This document shows positions 35,201 to 46,804 of a DNA stretch of 64,000 bases, in pieces. Numbering within the stretch: position 1 is the stretch's first letter; each line of letters begins with the position of its first letter. The stretch is from Costus lasius (taxonomy: Eukaryota; Streptophyta; Magnoliopsida; Zingiberales; Costaceae), in NCBI GenBank assembly GCA_027563935.2, contig CM050454.1, positions 5,670,001 to 5,734,000 on the forward strand. The letters run 5' to 3'. A program made the position numbers and the translations under genes. The notes under the pieces are model-generated. The model searched no databases. It was not told the origin of the DNA and worked only from the letters and a program-made list of their open reading frames with translations.

Positions 35201-36606
35201 TGTCACGCCCCGGTCGGAACGGTCTAAAAACAGTGCTTATCCGCTTCCTAGAGCCGTCCGGCGGAACACCGAAACGTGATCGCGCTAGGGTTTCCGGACT
35301 GAATCTCGTCCCCAAATTCGAAACCCTAGTTCCCCGCTCAATTTTACCCCCAAATTACAAGATCGCTCAGAAAAACCCTAACCCTAATTAGGAAATCCGA
35401 AAAGAATCGAAAAGCCCTAATCAAAATACCTTACTGATTTTGACCACAGTCAAAATCAAACTCACCGCTCGAAAATCTCGCTTACGCTGACATCAGCTTG
35501 CGTCAGCACCAAAATTCGCCCGCCGGATTGCTCTGCTAACGTTGTCGCTGCATCAGCAGTGCCGAAATCCGAAATCGAATTCGATTTCGTTCGTTGACCG
35601 TTGACTCTCCCTCGATTCGAACGCCCGAATCGTCACTGCGTCGTCGTCTTCCTCGCGCCGCGCTTGCGTTCGCAGCCGTCGCCGGAGAGGAAGGGTGCGC
35701 CGTCTGCACCTCGCCTTTTCCTTCTCGTCGCCGACCCGGAAGCCGCGAGGAGTCGACGTCGAAACCAGAGAGATGATCACAGGAACAGAGGAATCGCCGA
35801 ATCCAGAAACAGGGGAAGAGACGCGTGAAGGAGAAAGCTTTATTCTAACCCGTTGAAGCTACAAAACTCCTTCCAGGCGACCTCCGTCGCCCACCCCTTT
35901 CCCGCTGGTTCCTCTCGCCGTCGCCCTCTGGCGCCGGAAAACCTCTCGGAACGGGAATCTCGCCGTTCGCTCGTTACAGGTTCACTCAGCCTTTCCTCTC
36001 TCACGTTTCCGCTCCAAGCTTTCCGTCGCTCACCGATGCTCTCTCCGGTGTCCGTCTTGATCTCATCTTCCAGCTTTTAAAGAGGAGGCGAGCAGGGAAC
36101 GCTCGCTTTCTTTGCCCAGTTCCTCCGCTCTGCACACCTCGCCCTGCGTCGTTCAAGCCCCGGATTTCGCCTGCGACTGCGTCGCCTTGAAGCCTCCGAA
36201 GACCTCGCCCCGTCTGCGTCCGGGTCTCGTGGAACTCGCGTCTGAAGACCGCGCCGCAAGCTTTGCCTCCTTCTTTCGCTCTTTGTCCGCGTCTGATGAA
36301 GCCGCTCGAGACCGCGTTCGCGCCGTCGACCGAGAATCCCGCCGAGCCGCATCGTCCAAGGATCTCGCCGAAGACTTCATCTCACAGCCCGCAATCGCTG
36401 CCCAGCTCCGCATATTTTGCGTCCGAGCTGCGTGGGGAAGACGACATCTCCCGCCACAGCCTGGTTCCCGAATGCACCTGGTCAACATCGCACGTTGACC
36501 GGCTTATGCCCCAATTCGGGCTCTTCCAATTGCGTTCTGTACACGGCTTGGGTTGGTGCGTGGCCCATTGGGCTTTGGGCCGGACCGGTTGAACCGGAGC
36601 CTAACA
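35201..36606 (-). repeat. 3' LTR of the gag-only element
   Basis: In minus orientation it starts TGTTAGGC and ends GGGCGTGACA. It has a TATA-like TCTTTAAAAG (36074-36083 on the plus strand) and, about 230 bp downstream in transcription, an AATAAAG signal (35838-35844), which would define the R region. AAACCCTAA-type teloboxes lie in the U5 end. Confidence 0.85.
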
Positions 36607-36615
36607 ATTCTCCCC
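36607..36615 (-). other. Polypurine tract
   Basis: GGGGAGAAT on the minus strand, immediately before the 3' LTR, where plus-strand DNA synthesis would start. Confidence 0.65.
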
Positions 36616-36656
36616 GGCCCAATTTGGACATCGCCCTCGATGTCTGGCACGGGCGT

Positions 36657-38231
36657 TCAGGCCCGCGCTCGCCGTTCTTTCTTTCCTTGCTGGCGGGCAG
36701 CCTCATAGCTTTGAAGCCTTTGTTCATACTCTACAGGGTCGGCTAAAGAGGGCCAATACCTCCCTTGGATCTGCTGAGGCATATCATCCCTTTCTGTATC
36801 CGAAGAATTCGAGGACTTTGGTGGAACCTTTTCCTCCACTACTTGCCTCCACGTTTTCTTCTCCTGTGGAGGGTTCGTATCTCCGGAGCTCGTCTTCTGC
36901 TCGACGTTGCTCTTGTCGACTGCGTCTTTCGGCTCTGCTTCTGCGGGGGTCGGTGATGATCTTCCTGCGACCACTGAGGCAATGCGCACAACTCCTAGGC
37001 GGGCCTCTATTGGTTCCTCATCATGCACCACCGCCGGTTTCTCAGCTAGCTCCCGATGCACAATCGCTGCAATTGCGTTCACCCTCTGTCGGTCTGGACA
37101 GTCGCGTATCCGATGCGGTCCCTTGCACAAGAAGGAGGCAATCGGTCTCAGTTGACCCTGCCCTCTCTCTACAGGTCGAGCATGCTCCTGCCACGCTGGT
37201 TGTCCTCCGTTTCGTCGGGGAGAGAGCTTCTCTCTCTCTGGCGCTCTAGGTCTGGGTGGAGATGGTCGTTTCGGAGGCGACCTCTGTGCTCTCTGAAAGG
37301 TCGTCCCTGAAGGCCTCTGGTCTACAAGAGACTCGGCTATAGCTGCAGCCGTCCTCCAGTCCTGCGGTGCATGTCGTCGGACCTCCGTTGCCGCCCAGGG
37401 TTGGAGATTCCGGGGGAAGAAGTACCTCCTATCTCCTTCTGCCATCTCGGGTAGCTCCAACATCAGCGCGGAGAACGCCCTGACATACTCCTGGATCGTT
37501 CCCGTGTGCTTTAGTCGATGCACCGCCTCTCGCGCTTGGTCCACCGAGTTTCCAGGAAGGAACTGCTGCCGCAGTTCCTCTCGGAACACCTCCCAAGTCC
37601 AACTAGCCGCCTCTGATGTCGAATCAACTTTGGTTATCCACCAGAGTTTTGCATCATCTGAGAGATATGCTGTGCACACCCTCACCTTTTCCTGATCTGA
37701 AACATGGTTAGCCTCAAAGTATTATTGCATATCCCAAAGGAAGTTACCCAATACTTTTGCAGATCTGGCCCCTTTGAATATTTCAGGCTCTGGGGTGCGA
37801 ACCTTCCCGTTGCCGTTGGGAGCTCCGTACTCCGCCCTGGTTGCTGTAGGGCCACCCCCTTGGGCCTGCGCCAGTGCCATGCGCGTCACCGCAAGATCTG
37901 CCAATATCTGCTGTTGCGCTGCGATGTTGTTGGTTAACTGCGTCGTCAAGGTTGCTACCTGACCTTGCAAAGTTGTCACTTGCTGGGTTTGTGCTGTCAA
38001 GGTGGCCACCTATTCTTGCAAGGTCACCACTTGTTGTTGGAGCGCTGCCGTCCTTTCATCATTTTGCTGGGCTTCTCCAACCAAACTTTGTTGAATGGCA
38101 AGAATCTGCAACCTTTGCTCTTCAATCGTACGATGGAGGTCCTCCACCTGAGGAACCACCGCATCTCTGCTGTTCCCTGTCAAACCGAGTACCTGCTCGA
38201 TCCGGGCAATGCGATCTCCTTGATTCACCAT
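36657..38231 (-). pseudogene. Gag polyprotein with two nonsense mutations
   Basis: One frame of 525 codons runs from ATG at 38231 to the stop at 36657, broken by two in-frame stops: TAG at 38012-38010 and TAA at 37724-37722. The N terminus is a long coiled coil (RIARIEQVLGL, Gln-rich heptads). The middle has the retrotransposon gag core: FLWDM, YFEANHVSDQEK, YLSDDAKLWW and the REELRQQFLPGN block. The zinc knuckle reads SFLCKGPHRIRDCP, where plant gags normally have CFLC; the first Cys is Ser. The C terminus is charged and low-complexity. Both stops are a C-to-T change from Gln codons (CAG, CAA), as expected from deamination of methylated cytosine in a silenced copy. Confidence 0.85.
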
Positions 38232-38248
38232 GCTGTTGGATCACTTTA

Positions 38249-38260
38249 GGCTCTAATACC
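38249..38260 (-). other. Primer-binding site
   Basis: GGTATTAGAGCC on the minus strand, 3 nt inside the 5' LTR. It resembles the common plant site complementary to initiator tRNA-Met (GGTATCAGAGCC), with one difference. Confidence 0.65.
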
Positions 38261-38263
38261 TGC

Positions 38264-39682
38264 TCTCACGCCCCGGTCGGAACGGTCTAAAAACAGCGCT
38301 TATCCGCTTCCTAGAGCCGTCTGGCGGAACACCGAAACGTGATCGCGCTAGGGTTTCCGGACTGAATCTCGTCCCCAAATTCGAAACCCTAGTTCCCAGC
38401 TCAATTTTACCCCCAAATTACAAGATCGCTCAGAAAAACCCTAACCCTAATTAGGAAATCCGAAAAGAATCGAAAAGCCATAATCAAAATACCTTACTGA
38501 TTTTGACCGCAGTCAAAATCAAACTCACCGCTCGAAAATCTCGCTTACGCTGACATCAGCCTGCGTCAGCACCAAAATATCGCTTACGCTTTCATCATTC
38601 TGCTGACGTTGTCGTCAGCCGTGCCGAAATCCGAAATCGAATTCGATTTCGTTCGTTGACCGTTGACTCGCCCTCGATTCGAACGCCCGAATCGTCACTG
38701 CGTCGTCGTCTTCCTCGCGCCACGCGAACGCATGCCGCGCTCGCGTTCGCAGCCGTCGCCGGAGAGGAAGGGTGCGCCTTCCGCACCTCGCCTTTGCCTT
38801 CTCGTCGCCGACCCGGAAGCCGCGAGGAGTCGACGTCGAAACCAGAGAGATGATCACAGGAACAGAGGAATCGCCGAATCCAAAAACAGGGGAAGAGACG
38901 TGTGAAGGAGAAAGCTTGATTCTAACCCGTTGAAGCTACAAAACTCCTTCCAGGCGACCTCCGTCGCCCACCCCTTTCCCGCTGGTTCCTCTCGCCGTCG
39001 CCCTCTGGCGCCGGAAAACCTCTCGGAACGGGAATCTCGCCTTTCGCTCGTTACAGGTTCACTCAGCCTTTCCTCTCTCACGTTTCCGCTCCAAGCTTTC
39101 CGTCGCTCACCGATGCTCTCTCCGGTGTCCGTCTTGATCTCATCTTCCAGCTTTTAAAGAGGAGGCGAGCAGGGAACGCTCGCTTTCTTTGCCCAGTTCC
39201 TCCGCTCTGCACACCTCACCCTGCGTCGTCCAAGCCCTGGATTTCGCCTGCGACTGCGTCGCCTTGAAGCCTCCGAAGACCTCGCCCCGTCTGCGTCCGG
39301 GTCTCGTGGAACTCGCGTCTGAAGACCGCGCTGCAAGCTTTGCTTCCTTCTTTCGCTCTTTGTCCGCGTCTGATGAAGCCGCTCGAGACCGCGTTTGCGC
39401 CGTCGACCGAGAATCCCGCCGAGCCGCATCGTCCAAGGATCTCGCCAAAGACTTCATCTCACAGCCCGCAATCGCTACCCAGCTCCGCATATTTTGCGTC
39501 CGAGCTGCGTGGGGAAGACGACATCTCCCGCCACAGCCTGGTTCCCGAATGCACCTGGTCAACATCGCACGTTGACCGGCTTATGCCCCAATTCGGGCTC
39601 TTCCAATTGCGTTCTGTACACGGCTTGGGTTGGTGCGTGGCCCATTGGGCTTTGGGCCGGACCGTTGAACCGGGGCCTAACA
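38264..39682 (-). repeat. 5' LTR of the gag-only element
   Basis: Homologous over its full length to 35201-36606. The terminal TG of the plus-strand reading has become TC at 38264-38265. The TATA-like box is at 39151-39160. The polyadenylation word corresponding to 35838 is changed (CTTGATT), harmless in the 5' copy. Confidence 0.85.
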
Positions 39683-39688
39683 CTTATG

Positions 39689-39729
39689 ACCCTTTTAACT
39701 AGGATAACCCAACGGCTCATCTCTCTTAT
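39689..39729. repeat. Right copy of the 41-bp promoter repeat
   Basis: Partner of 33901-33941. It lies just upstream of the start of the gene at 39772 and is probably in its core promoter or leader. Confidence 0.8.
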
Positions 39730-39771
39730 CCTCTCGCAATCACTGAGCGCTGCTTGGGCAGGGTCGCAGGG

Positions 39772-40215
39772 ATGGAGCAACCCCCGGCCCCGGCGGCCGC
39801 CGCTGTTGCCGCTACCAGCAGCGCGGAGAGCGCAAACGCCATGCATCGTCCTCCTGTACCTGAGCAGATCCTTGCCCACTACGAGTCTAAGGGCTTAGGC
39901 ACCAGGGAGGCTGCTCTTGCGGCCGTCGGAGACCTACAGGCCCTCCTCTACGGCTCCCTCACCTCCGGCCGCAGCAGGAAGGAGCGCATCATGGCAGACA
40001 CCCTCCGCAAGATCGACGGCGCCAACGCCCGCCTCGCCATCCTCGAGTCCAAGCTCGACTCCAAGCCCAACCTCGGCCAGTCCCTTGCCATCGGCCTTGC
40101 CTCCGGTGCGCTTCTTCGCTGCGCCGATGCTGCCGTCCCCCACGTCCTCGTCGGCCTCCGTAGCATCTGGAACTCCGTTAGGGCCGCCACCAGGAGCTCC
40201 CCTTCTGCGACCTAG
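39772..40215 (+). CDS. Conserved-looking small plant protein of unknown function (147 aa)
   Basis: An intronless, strongly GC-rich frame. Residues 1-20 are Ala/Pro-rich. Residues 29-66 (PVPEQILAHYESKGLGTREA onward) look like a small helical domain. A charged coiled-coil-like segment follows (about 68-98, RKERIMADTLRKIDGANARL). The end (about 101-130, LGQSLAIGLASGALL) is mildly hydrophobic and may associate with a membrane. I do not recognise a named family and assign no function. The start is ATG at 39772; an upstream in-frame TTG at 39754 is not a likely start. Its promoter was split from upstream DNA by about 5.7 kb of LTR sequence ending 90 bp before the ATG, so expression may depend on LTR sequence or be silenced. 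Confidence 0.65.
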   Translation: MEQPPAPAAAAVAATSSAESANAMHRPPVPEQILAHYESKGLGTREAALAAVGDLQALLYGSLTSGRSRKERIMADTLRKIDGANARLAILESKLDSKPNLGQSLAIGLASGALLRCADAAVPHVLVGLRSIWNSVRAATRSSPSAT

Positions 40216-42873
40216 CTCACAGCGTATCATTTTCCCCCGTCCTTGTTCTATTTTTGAAGTGGAGTAATGAAAATGACATCTTTATTAGTCTTAATTACTG
40301 AAGCGTTTGGTTGGGGCTTTGCGGCGAACAAATGCATTTCTAGCTTCTCAATACCTTGCAACAAATCAGAGGTAGAAAGAGTTAGGCAAATTAATAGTAG
40401 AATCTCATTTAGCTTTACCTCTGAACAGCCCCAACCTAATGTTTCTCCAAATCTCTTGTGTACTCGATCTGATAGGTTAATTTTGCAGCTTTATCTTTGC
40501 TAAATTTAATGTGCAAATTTTAATTAACTTATTGCCAACTTTCTCTTCTTTTCCTGAGTTACAAGCCAACCAATGAGTTAATGCTTTTAGTTGTCTTGTT
40601 TCTTTCGCTCTTTGCTTTTCTTACCCTTTATCTGTATTAAGCTAATGTTAATGGTTGAACTTTGGGTTGTCAAAGAAGGGTTTTCTTGATCGGCATTGTA
40701 AGTCGATCACACAGTGTGGTGAATTTATAATCACACGAAGCATATTTTTGCTAATTGATTACATGAACTGACGGTCTTGACTACTGTCAATAAGATGAGT
40801 CGTTTGGGGTTTTTTCACTATGGTTGCCGTAGTTCGTAGGGAATGTAATTCCTTGAGAAAGAATGAAATTAAGCAGATTGGGGTTCTAAAATTTGTTGGC
40901 CTAACCTTCGAAGTTTGAACCACCCAAGCGTGGCTGACTTAGATGCTTATGATCATATATTATGAGAGGTTTTCAAGTCACCTTAATTAGAAGCAACATG
41001 CTCACTCATCACAATCTTGATTACAAGTTATAGCAATTCCATACTTGAGTTGAACTGGTAGTGAAGTTGATGAATGATTAACTACAACATGGAAACGAAA
41101 TAAGGAATACCTGAATGAGGATATATTTAAGGAACACCTACAAAATGGTGGTAATTGGAGTCTGAGATCAATGAAGTACATGTTGATGGGGATAGGTTTG
41201 ACACAACACTGAGTTCAACAAATCTGACCCTCCACATAAGATGACACAGTAAGCGATCTTCCCCAAGCCATCTTCCCAAACTTCTCTCCAGTCACTTCCT
41301 CTCTTCAACTCTTCAATGGTCTAGTTTTGGCCACCTATGACTAGGAACTCTTTGCTAACTCAGGCATCATAAAGAGGATGGCTGGGCCTTCCGAATGCTT
41401 CTTTGTGAAAGTGAACTAGAGTGAGCTTTCCCTAACAGCAGCATGAAGGAAGATAGTCGGCTTGATCTACATTGATCAAATGAATTAAATCAATTCTCAG
41501 GTAGAATACAAAGTTGATCATACATCATATGTTATTAAAAAACAACTATTAAAATGGTTTATTTGCCCCTCCAATCTTGTGATTTATCTAGCGTACGCCA
41601 CATTTCTTTATTTACTTTTGTGGTATGAATCACAATTTATTAAAAGATATTCTCCTAAGTTGTGTTTTTAAGTAAAAATAAGGGTAAGATTATAAGGGAC
41701 AAAGTTCGTATTCCTTGTCACACTTTCATCAGGTTTATTCTAAGTTTGGAAGCTGAAACCAAAGTTTGTATTCCTTAATCAGTTTGCTAACAAAGCAGCC
41801 TTTCTCTTCTTTGGACTGGATTAGAATCAGATTGAATGTTTTTTTTCAGAGTAATCAGGGACCTGTACTTTGGTCAATAAAATATCCAGCTATTAACCAG
41901 TTGATTTAGTTTGAATGTTTAAAGTAATTAGAAATAATAGTCATATACTTTATAGTTCTTTATTTTCTAGGTAGAGAAGGGTGTAGGCTTTAGTTTACTC
42001 CGATCTGGTCTGTGTAGTGACATATTGGTAGGGGTAGTGTTTAATCTGAAGTAATACTTTAGATTAAAAATAAACTTATTTTTCAGTTTTTAGAATTCCA
42101 ACTTGTAAAACATGAAAAATTAAGGAATTCAGTTTTATAATTTTGGCTTACAAACTTGGCTCCCACTAATTATTGACAATGGTTGGAGATTCCAAAGACT
42201 TGTTCTGAGTTGTACACTTGTACTTTCCAAGTACCTGTATCTCTGCTGTCGCCAGCTGCATCCCCTTGGACTTTACACATTGATTGTTGCCGCCATGACT
42301 TAGATCACCATTTATATATCCTTTTTGGTCATTCCCAACCAACTCCATTGGTTGGGAACTCCGAAGGAATGCTTGAGGAATTGTACATTTGTACATTCCA
42401 AGCAAACCTCCCTTTCCTAAACCTGGCCCTTTTTGTTTCTGAAGGGCCAAACTAAGAACTACCTACAAAATATTAGCTGGTCAGCCATTAAACAAACAGG
42501 AGATTTTGCAGACGACAAAATTAACAAGTTTCATATTTAATCATTAGGCGTTGTGAATAAATAGCATATGTCCTTCAGGCCATGATCTTAAATGAGGCTC
42601 TCAAGAAACAGAACCACATAACCCAAGGCTGCAGAGGTTACTTCCCCGGATCAAATCCTCCCTTCTTTTTCTTCCAAATCTCCAGAGTTCTTCCCCTTTA
42701 AACCTTCCTAGCATTTATCCAGTGCTGCCACTCATTCTCTATGTTTGATCTCGTTCATGACTCCCACTTTGTGTTCTTGCTGCATCTTCAATTTTCATGC
42801 CATGCTATAGTCATAATCCAGCAGTTTTTATATCTTCTCCTCTGTTTGCTTTGAATGAATTGGATGAATAATA
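40216..42873. other. Intergenic DNA with a diverged direct repeat upstream of the first SAUR
   Basis: 3' flank of the small gene, then AT-rich DNA without a gene. A diverged pair of direct repeats at about 42176-42233 and 42344-42402 shares TTGTAC(A)..TTGTAC.TTCCAAG. The right copy recurs upstream of the second SAUR (about 48134-48190). TTTTTATATC at 42825-42834 is the likely TATA region of SAUR copy 1. Confidence 0.5.
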
Positions 42874-43236
42874 ATGGGCTATTCCATTAGGAGTTCGAAG
42901 ATTGCACTACTTTTCTCCTTTAAAGGGAAGAAGAGTTCCATGAGAGAGGAGATCAAGGATGCCCTGCTAACTTTTCATGATGAGGTAATGGTGGTTCCTA
43001 AAGGATGCTTAGCGGTATATGTAGGGGATGGCATGAGGCGGTTTGTCATCCCATTGAGCTATCTCTATATGCCAGCTTTTCGTGAATTGATGGAGAGGGT
43101 GGCTGAGGAGTTCGGCTACAATCACACCGAGCGTGGACTTAGGATCCCATGTGAAGAGGAGGATTTTATTAAGATGCTTAACATATTGAAGGAACCCAAA
43201 CCAAAAAAGCCAAAGAAGAAGAGTTCAAGAAGATAA
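42874..43236 (+). CDS. SAUR-like auxin-responsive protein, copy 1
   Basis: A 120-residue intronless protein. The SAUR core runs about residues 37-102: VPKGCLAVYVGDGMRRFVIP, then LYMPAFRELMERVAEEFGYN and GLRIPCEEEDFIKML. The N terminus is short and basic; the C terminus is a Lys/Pro-rich tail (KKPKKKSSRR) that could be a nuclear or membrane-binding patch. Family knowledge: SAURs are short-lived auxin-induced proteins, and several promote cell expansion by inhibiting PP2C.D phosphatases that restrain plasma-membrane proton pumps. A TATA-like TTTTTATATC lies about 45 bp upstream of the ATG. The gene is paralogous to the copy at 48614, with similarity extending into both flanks. I saw no clear DST element in the 3' UTR. 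Confidence 0.92.
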   Translation: MGYSIRSSKIALLFSFKGKKSSMREEIKDALLTFHDEVMVVPKGCLAVYVGDGMRRFVIPLSYLYMPAFRELMERVAEEFGYNHTERGLRIPCEEEDFIKMLNILKEPKPKKPKKKSSRR

Positions 43237-45603
43237 TAGGGGAAATGCAAAGCAATTTATACACGTATAGAGTGAGATTTTCATGTATAAGTCGAAGTAT
43301 ATCTTGCGTGTAAATAACCATAGCATGAAACATAAAACGACATCGAAGGTTGATAATGTTTGATATATAATGTATGAGATATTTTGTGTATCAACGTGGT
43401 AGTGATGGTGATCAACATTGTCACAATTTGCCTTATGCAATGGTGATCTTAGTAGTTTTTTTTTCTTTTTTTAATCTCAATAGTGTTATTTGTTTCACTT
43501 AGCGATTTCACTTTAAATTTTGCCTCTTTCAATCTGACCATCTATATTGATCTTTGCCTTACTTTCTCATGGAGGAACTTACATGCTATATGATCATTTT
43601 CTCTTCTATATTTCTCTTTTATGTCAAAATTCAATATTCTTCATATATCATCCATTCTTTCAATTTTTTTAGGACAAACACATTAGGAAAACGATTAGTT
43701 TCTCCTAAATTTATGGTCAAACAACTTCTTGCTCTTCCAATTATAAGGCTATACATTTATTGGTGCTCATGCCATAATCTTAAATGGATGAGGCTAATTA
43801 TTGAACTCACCCAATGCTGGTCAACCACAAATTTCCACAAAAGATGAGCAATTCCAAATGACACTTTGTGGATTTATTTATAGCAATAATTTCCCTTCAA
43901 ATTAATAGATAGACGAAAGATCAATACTTTTGATATGTATTATGTTTCCTATAAAATCATCAAATTTGGAAATTAGAACTTAACTAACATTTATGAGAAA
44001 TTCATTAAAAAAAAAAGTCATACTTGTACTCTACATGGGATACACTCCAAGGGTTTTTTTTTTTTTTTTTTTCTAAAACCCTTGATTTTTTTATATTTAT
44101 GGATGAATCCATGCATGTTGTAGGATCCATCTAATAATCTATCTAGTAGAGTGAATTACTAAAAGTCTATTGTCTTCTTTAAGACAACCTTGGTTATAGT
44201 ATACTTTATGTTGTATGGTAAGTTGTTATTTATGTGTTTTTAAATTTTAAATTTTATACACTTCATCAATTAGTGTATATGGTCGTACCTTAAACTTGAT
44301 ACATGCATATTCTCCTTCATTATCATTAGCGTTTCAATAGTTTATACATTTCCATTTCTAGCATAACATAAAATATTTCTAAATTTATACACATATTCTT
44401 TGGTTCTCGTATTCTAATTTTTTCGTTTTTGAGATTATTATTTATAAATGTAACAAAGTACGAAGCACAATGTATTGATTTATCTCTCCTAGTGTAAATA
44501 TTTGAGTAAATATCTTTATTTTTAGTAAAAAAATCTATGTTATTTTCTAAATAGATATGAACACATATTATCCATGCTCTTTGTATCAATGTGCCAACCC
44601 TTTCGTATCATAAGTTTGAATTAGATGTTTAACTAATATTGATCTTTCCAATGAGAATTTAAATATGCCTTCTAAAAAAAGTGTTTTGGATTTTTTTAAC
44701 ACAAATAAGTGGCCCTTTTTTACTAAAGAATTGCTGTTTTAAATCATCATCAACAAGAACACTTGGTAAAATCAATATCTAAAAGTGAAACTATAATCGA
44801 CCATCTATCACTATTTTAGATGTTCTTTAAGTTTTTATATTTTTTTTTATTCAAATTCATTCATACCTAATTTTCCATACACACCCTGGGTGCATTGTGA
44901 TTATTCTAGTATTCATTAGCTACAAAGTGAGATGGAAGGAGCTAAAGTTAGGGCCGTAAAAAGGCCTAGGTTCGCCCACACAATGGACTTCAATAAATAT
45001 AAAATTGAAACCTCAATTTAAAAGCCATGGTGTTAATGAAGCTGATACATTGTATCAGCTTTTCATGTAAAGTTTAAAACGGACTTCTATGAAAAATTGA
45101 CCTTGTATTGGAGTCTGACAAAAATATGAGGACCAAATTTAATAAGCTTATTATATGAAAAATCGTATACATTTTACTTGTATTGACAAAATGTTTTTTC
45201 GCATATCATAAAAAGTTAAGAGATCTTAGAAGACATGCTTAAAAGATTGAGATCTTAGAAAATAAGGTTTTCGAGAAGATTAAATTAAGCTCATAACCAA
45301 TTTAAAACTTGGGACATTCACTTCATGCAATTTGGTTATTAGCATTATTCTTTCTACCCATTTTTAAGCATTTATGGTCTTCCTTTCCTAAAGTTGATCC
45401 ATTCCTAAATTAAGTTCTAAAGTTGATACATTCCTAAAGCATTTTGTGAGTTAAGATGTTCATAAGAGACCCACATTAATAAATAATAATGTATTTTAAA
45501 ATTTTTAAAATTTATGATATTACAATTTAATAATAAGTTGAGTTTTTGAACTGATATGATTAATTGTATCAATCCTTTTATTTTATTTATTTAGTTTAAT
45601 AAT

Positions 45604-46033
45604 TTGGGGTGTCCAATCAATTCAATATTGATCGAATTGATTTAACTCGAACAACTAAATTTTTACCTAATTTTAAAAATAGAAATTGATCCTACTTTAA
45701 AAAAAAATGAATCATAATTGAATCAAAAATTTCAGTTTAGTTTGGTTCAGTGTAAAGCAAAATTATTGTTTATTAATTTTTACTAATATTACTATTATTT
45801 TTAATTAGTTTTAAATTATTTTTATAATAAAATAATATTATAATATTAAAAATTACTAAAATTTTAATTTATTCGATTAAACTAAAAAATTTTATGTTGA
45901 ATTAAAAACCAATATGAATTTTTTTAAAAAATTTTAAATCAAACCAATTTAGTTAAAAAAACTGAATTAAATTAAAATTTTTAGTTCGATTTAATTTAGT
46001 TATCTAGGAGCACTAAAAATTGGACATCTTAAA
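45604..46033. mobile_element. AT-rich MITE-like element, copy 1
   Basis: Ends GGTGTCCAATCAATTC and AAAAATTGGACATCTTAAA are inverted repeats; the interior is a run of AATT and GGTTCAG-type words. The same family recurs at 47538 and 49868. Elements with GGTGTCCAAT ends are common in plant genomes. Confidence 0.65.
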
Positions 46034-46804
46034 AATAATAGTATAATTAGCATTGGTATAAGTACCAAATTCTTCGTTAGGTTAGATTTTCTAAAATCGG
46101 GTACTTATGTCACTTTTTTTATCACGGCTGGTACAACCAATCCCTTATACATTAGAAATAACAAATAATTTAAAATAAAAATTATTATTTAATTTGAGAT
46201 AGATTATATATATACATGATGCGAGAGAAGAGAGGATTTCGGCCGCTGATAGCAGTACTGAGCATTTGGTAAAAACCGAATTATCGAAAACCAAATAAAG
46301 AATTATTGACTTACCAAAATCAAAAATACTATTACCGAAATTGATACTGAATTTGTTATTTACCAATCAATAAATCAGTAAATTATTGATTAACCGATTA
46401 CAAAAATATTAATATATTACCTAATTAATTTAATTAATTTTTATAGAGGAAGTTTTAAATAAAAAAAATGCTTGTTATACAAAAAATAACTATGGATGAT
46501 CTATTGAAATAAATAATCGGTATACTTGGCCGCCTCTTGGGTATTTAATTTCAGATTAATAAATAAAAAATTATTTTTTATATATTAATATATATACATA
46601 TCGGTAAATTACCAAACCAAAAATCAATACTAAATTTACCGAACCGATAAGTTCACCGCCACCTCTCAGAAGGTGTCCCCTCTAAATCCCCTTCTTTTTC
46701 TACCTCCACATTATTTTCATGTAGCAAAATGAAGTTCAAACCCCACCCCTGCAATACTATTTTCTCCCTTTAGCCAATCATTCCAACTTATTTTGTAAAT
46801 TATA

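Larger units (their letters stand above)
35201..39682 (-). mobile_element. Gag-only LTR retrotransposon (TR-GAG type), minus orientation
   Basis: Two near-identical LTRs (35201-36606 and 38264-39682) enclose about 1.66 kb holding only a gag frame. Target duplication CTTAT lies at 35196-35200 and 39683-39687. Next to the 5' LTR is a primer-binding site like the initiator tRNA-Met type (minus strand GGTATTAGAGCC), and next to the 3' LTR a purine tract (GGGGAGAA). No protease, reverse transcriptase or integrase is present, so it would depend on enzymes supplied by a partner element. The LTRs are about 96-97% alike by eye apart from a scrambled patch near 35515-35560 and a small indel near 38725. 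Such elements are known as TR-GAGs. It sits 90 bp upstream of the gene at 39772. Confidence 0.85.

Noticed and set aside
35853..36592. Several frames of 75-128 aa repeated at 38930-39702
   Set aside because: They duplicate only because the LTR does; GC-rich LTR sequence without coding features.
36657..37685. Separate 342-aa gene on the minus strand
   Set aside because: It is the C-terminal part of the retrotransposon gag frame interrupted by nonsense codons, not a host gene.
39754..39771. In-frame upstream extension of the 39772 gene
   Set aside because: It would need a TTG start; the ATG six codons later is the normal choice.
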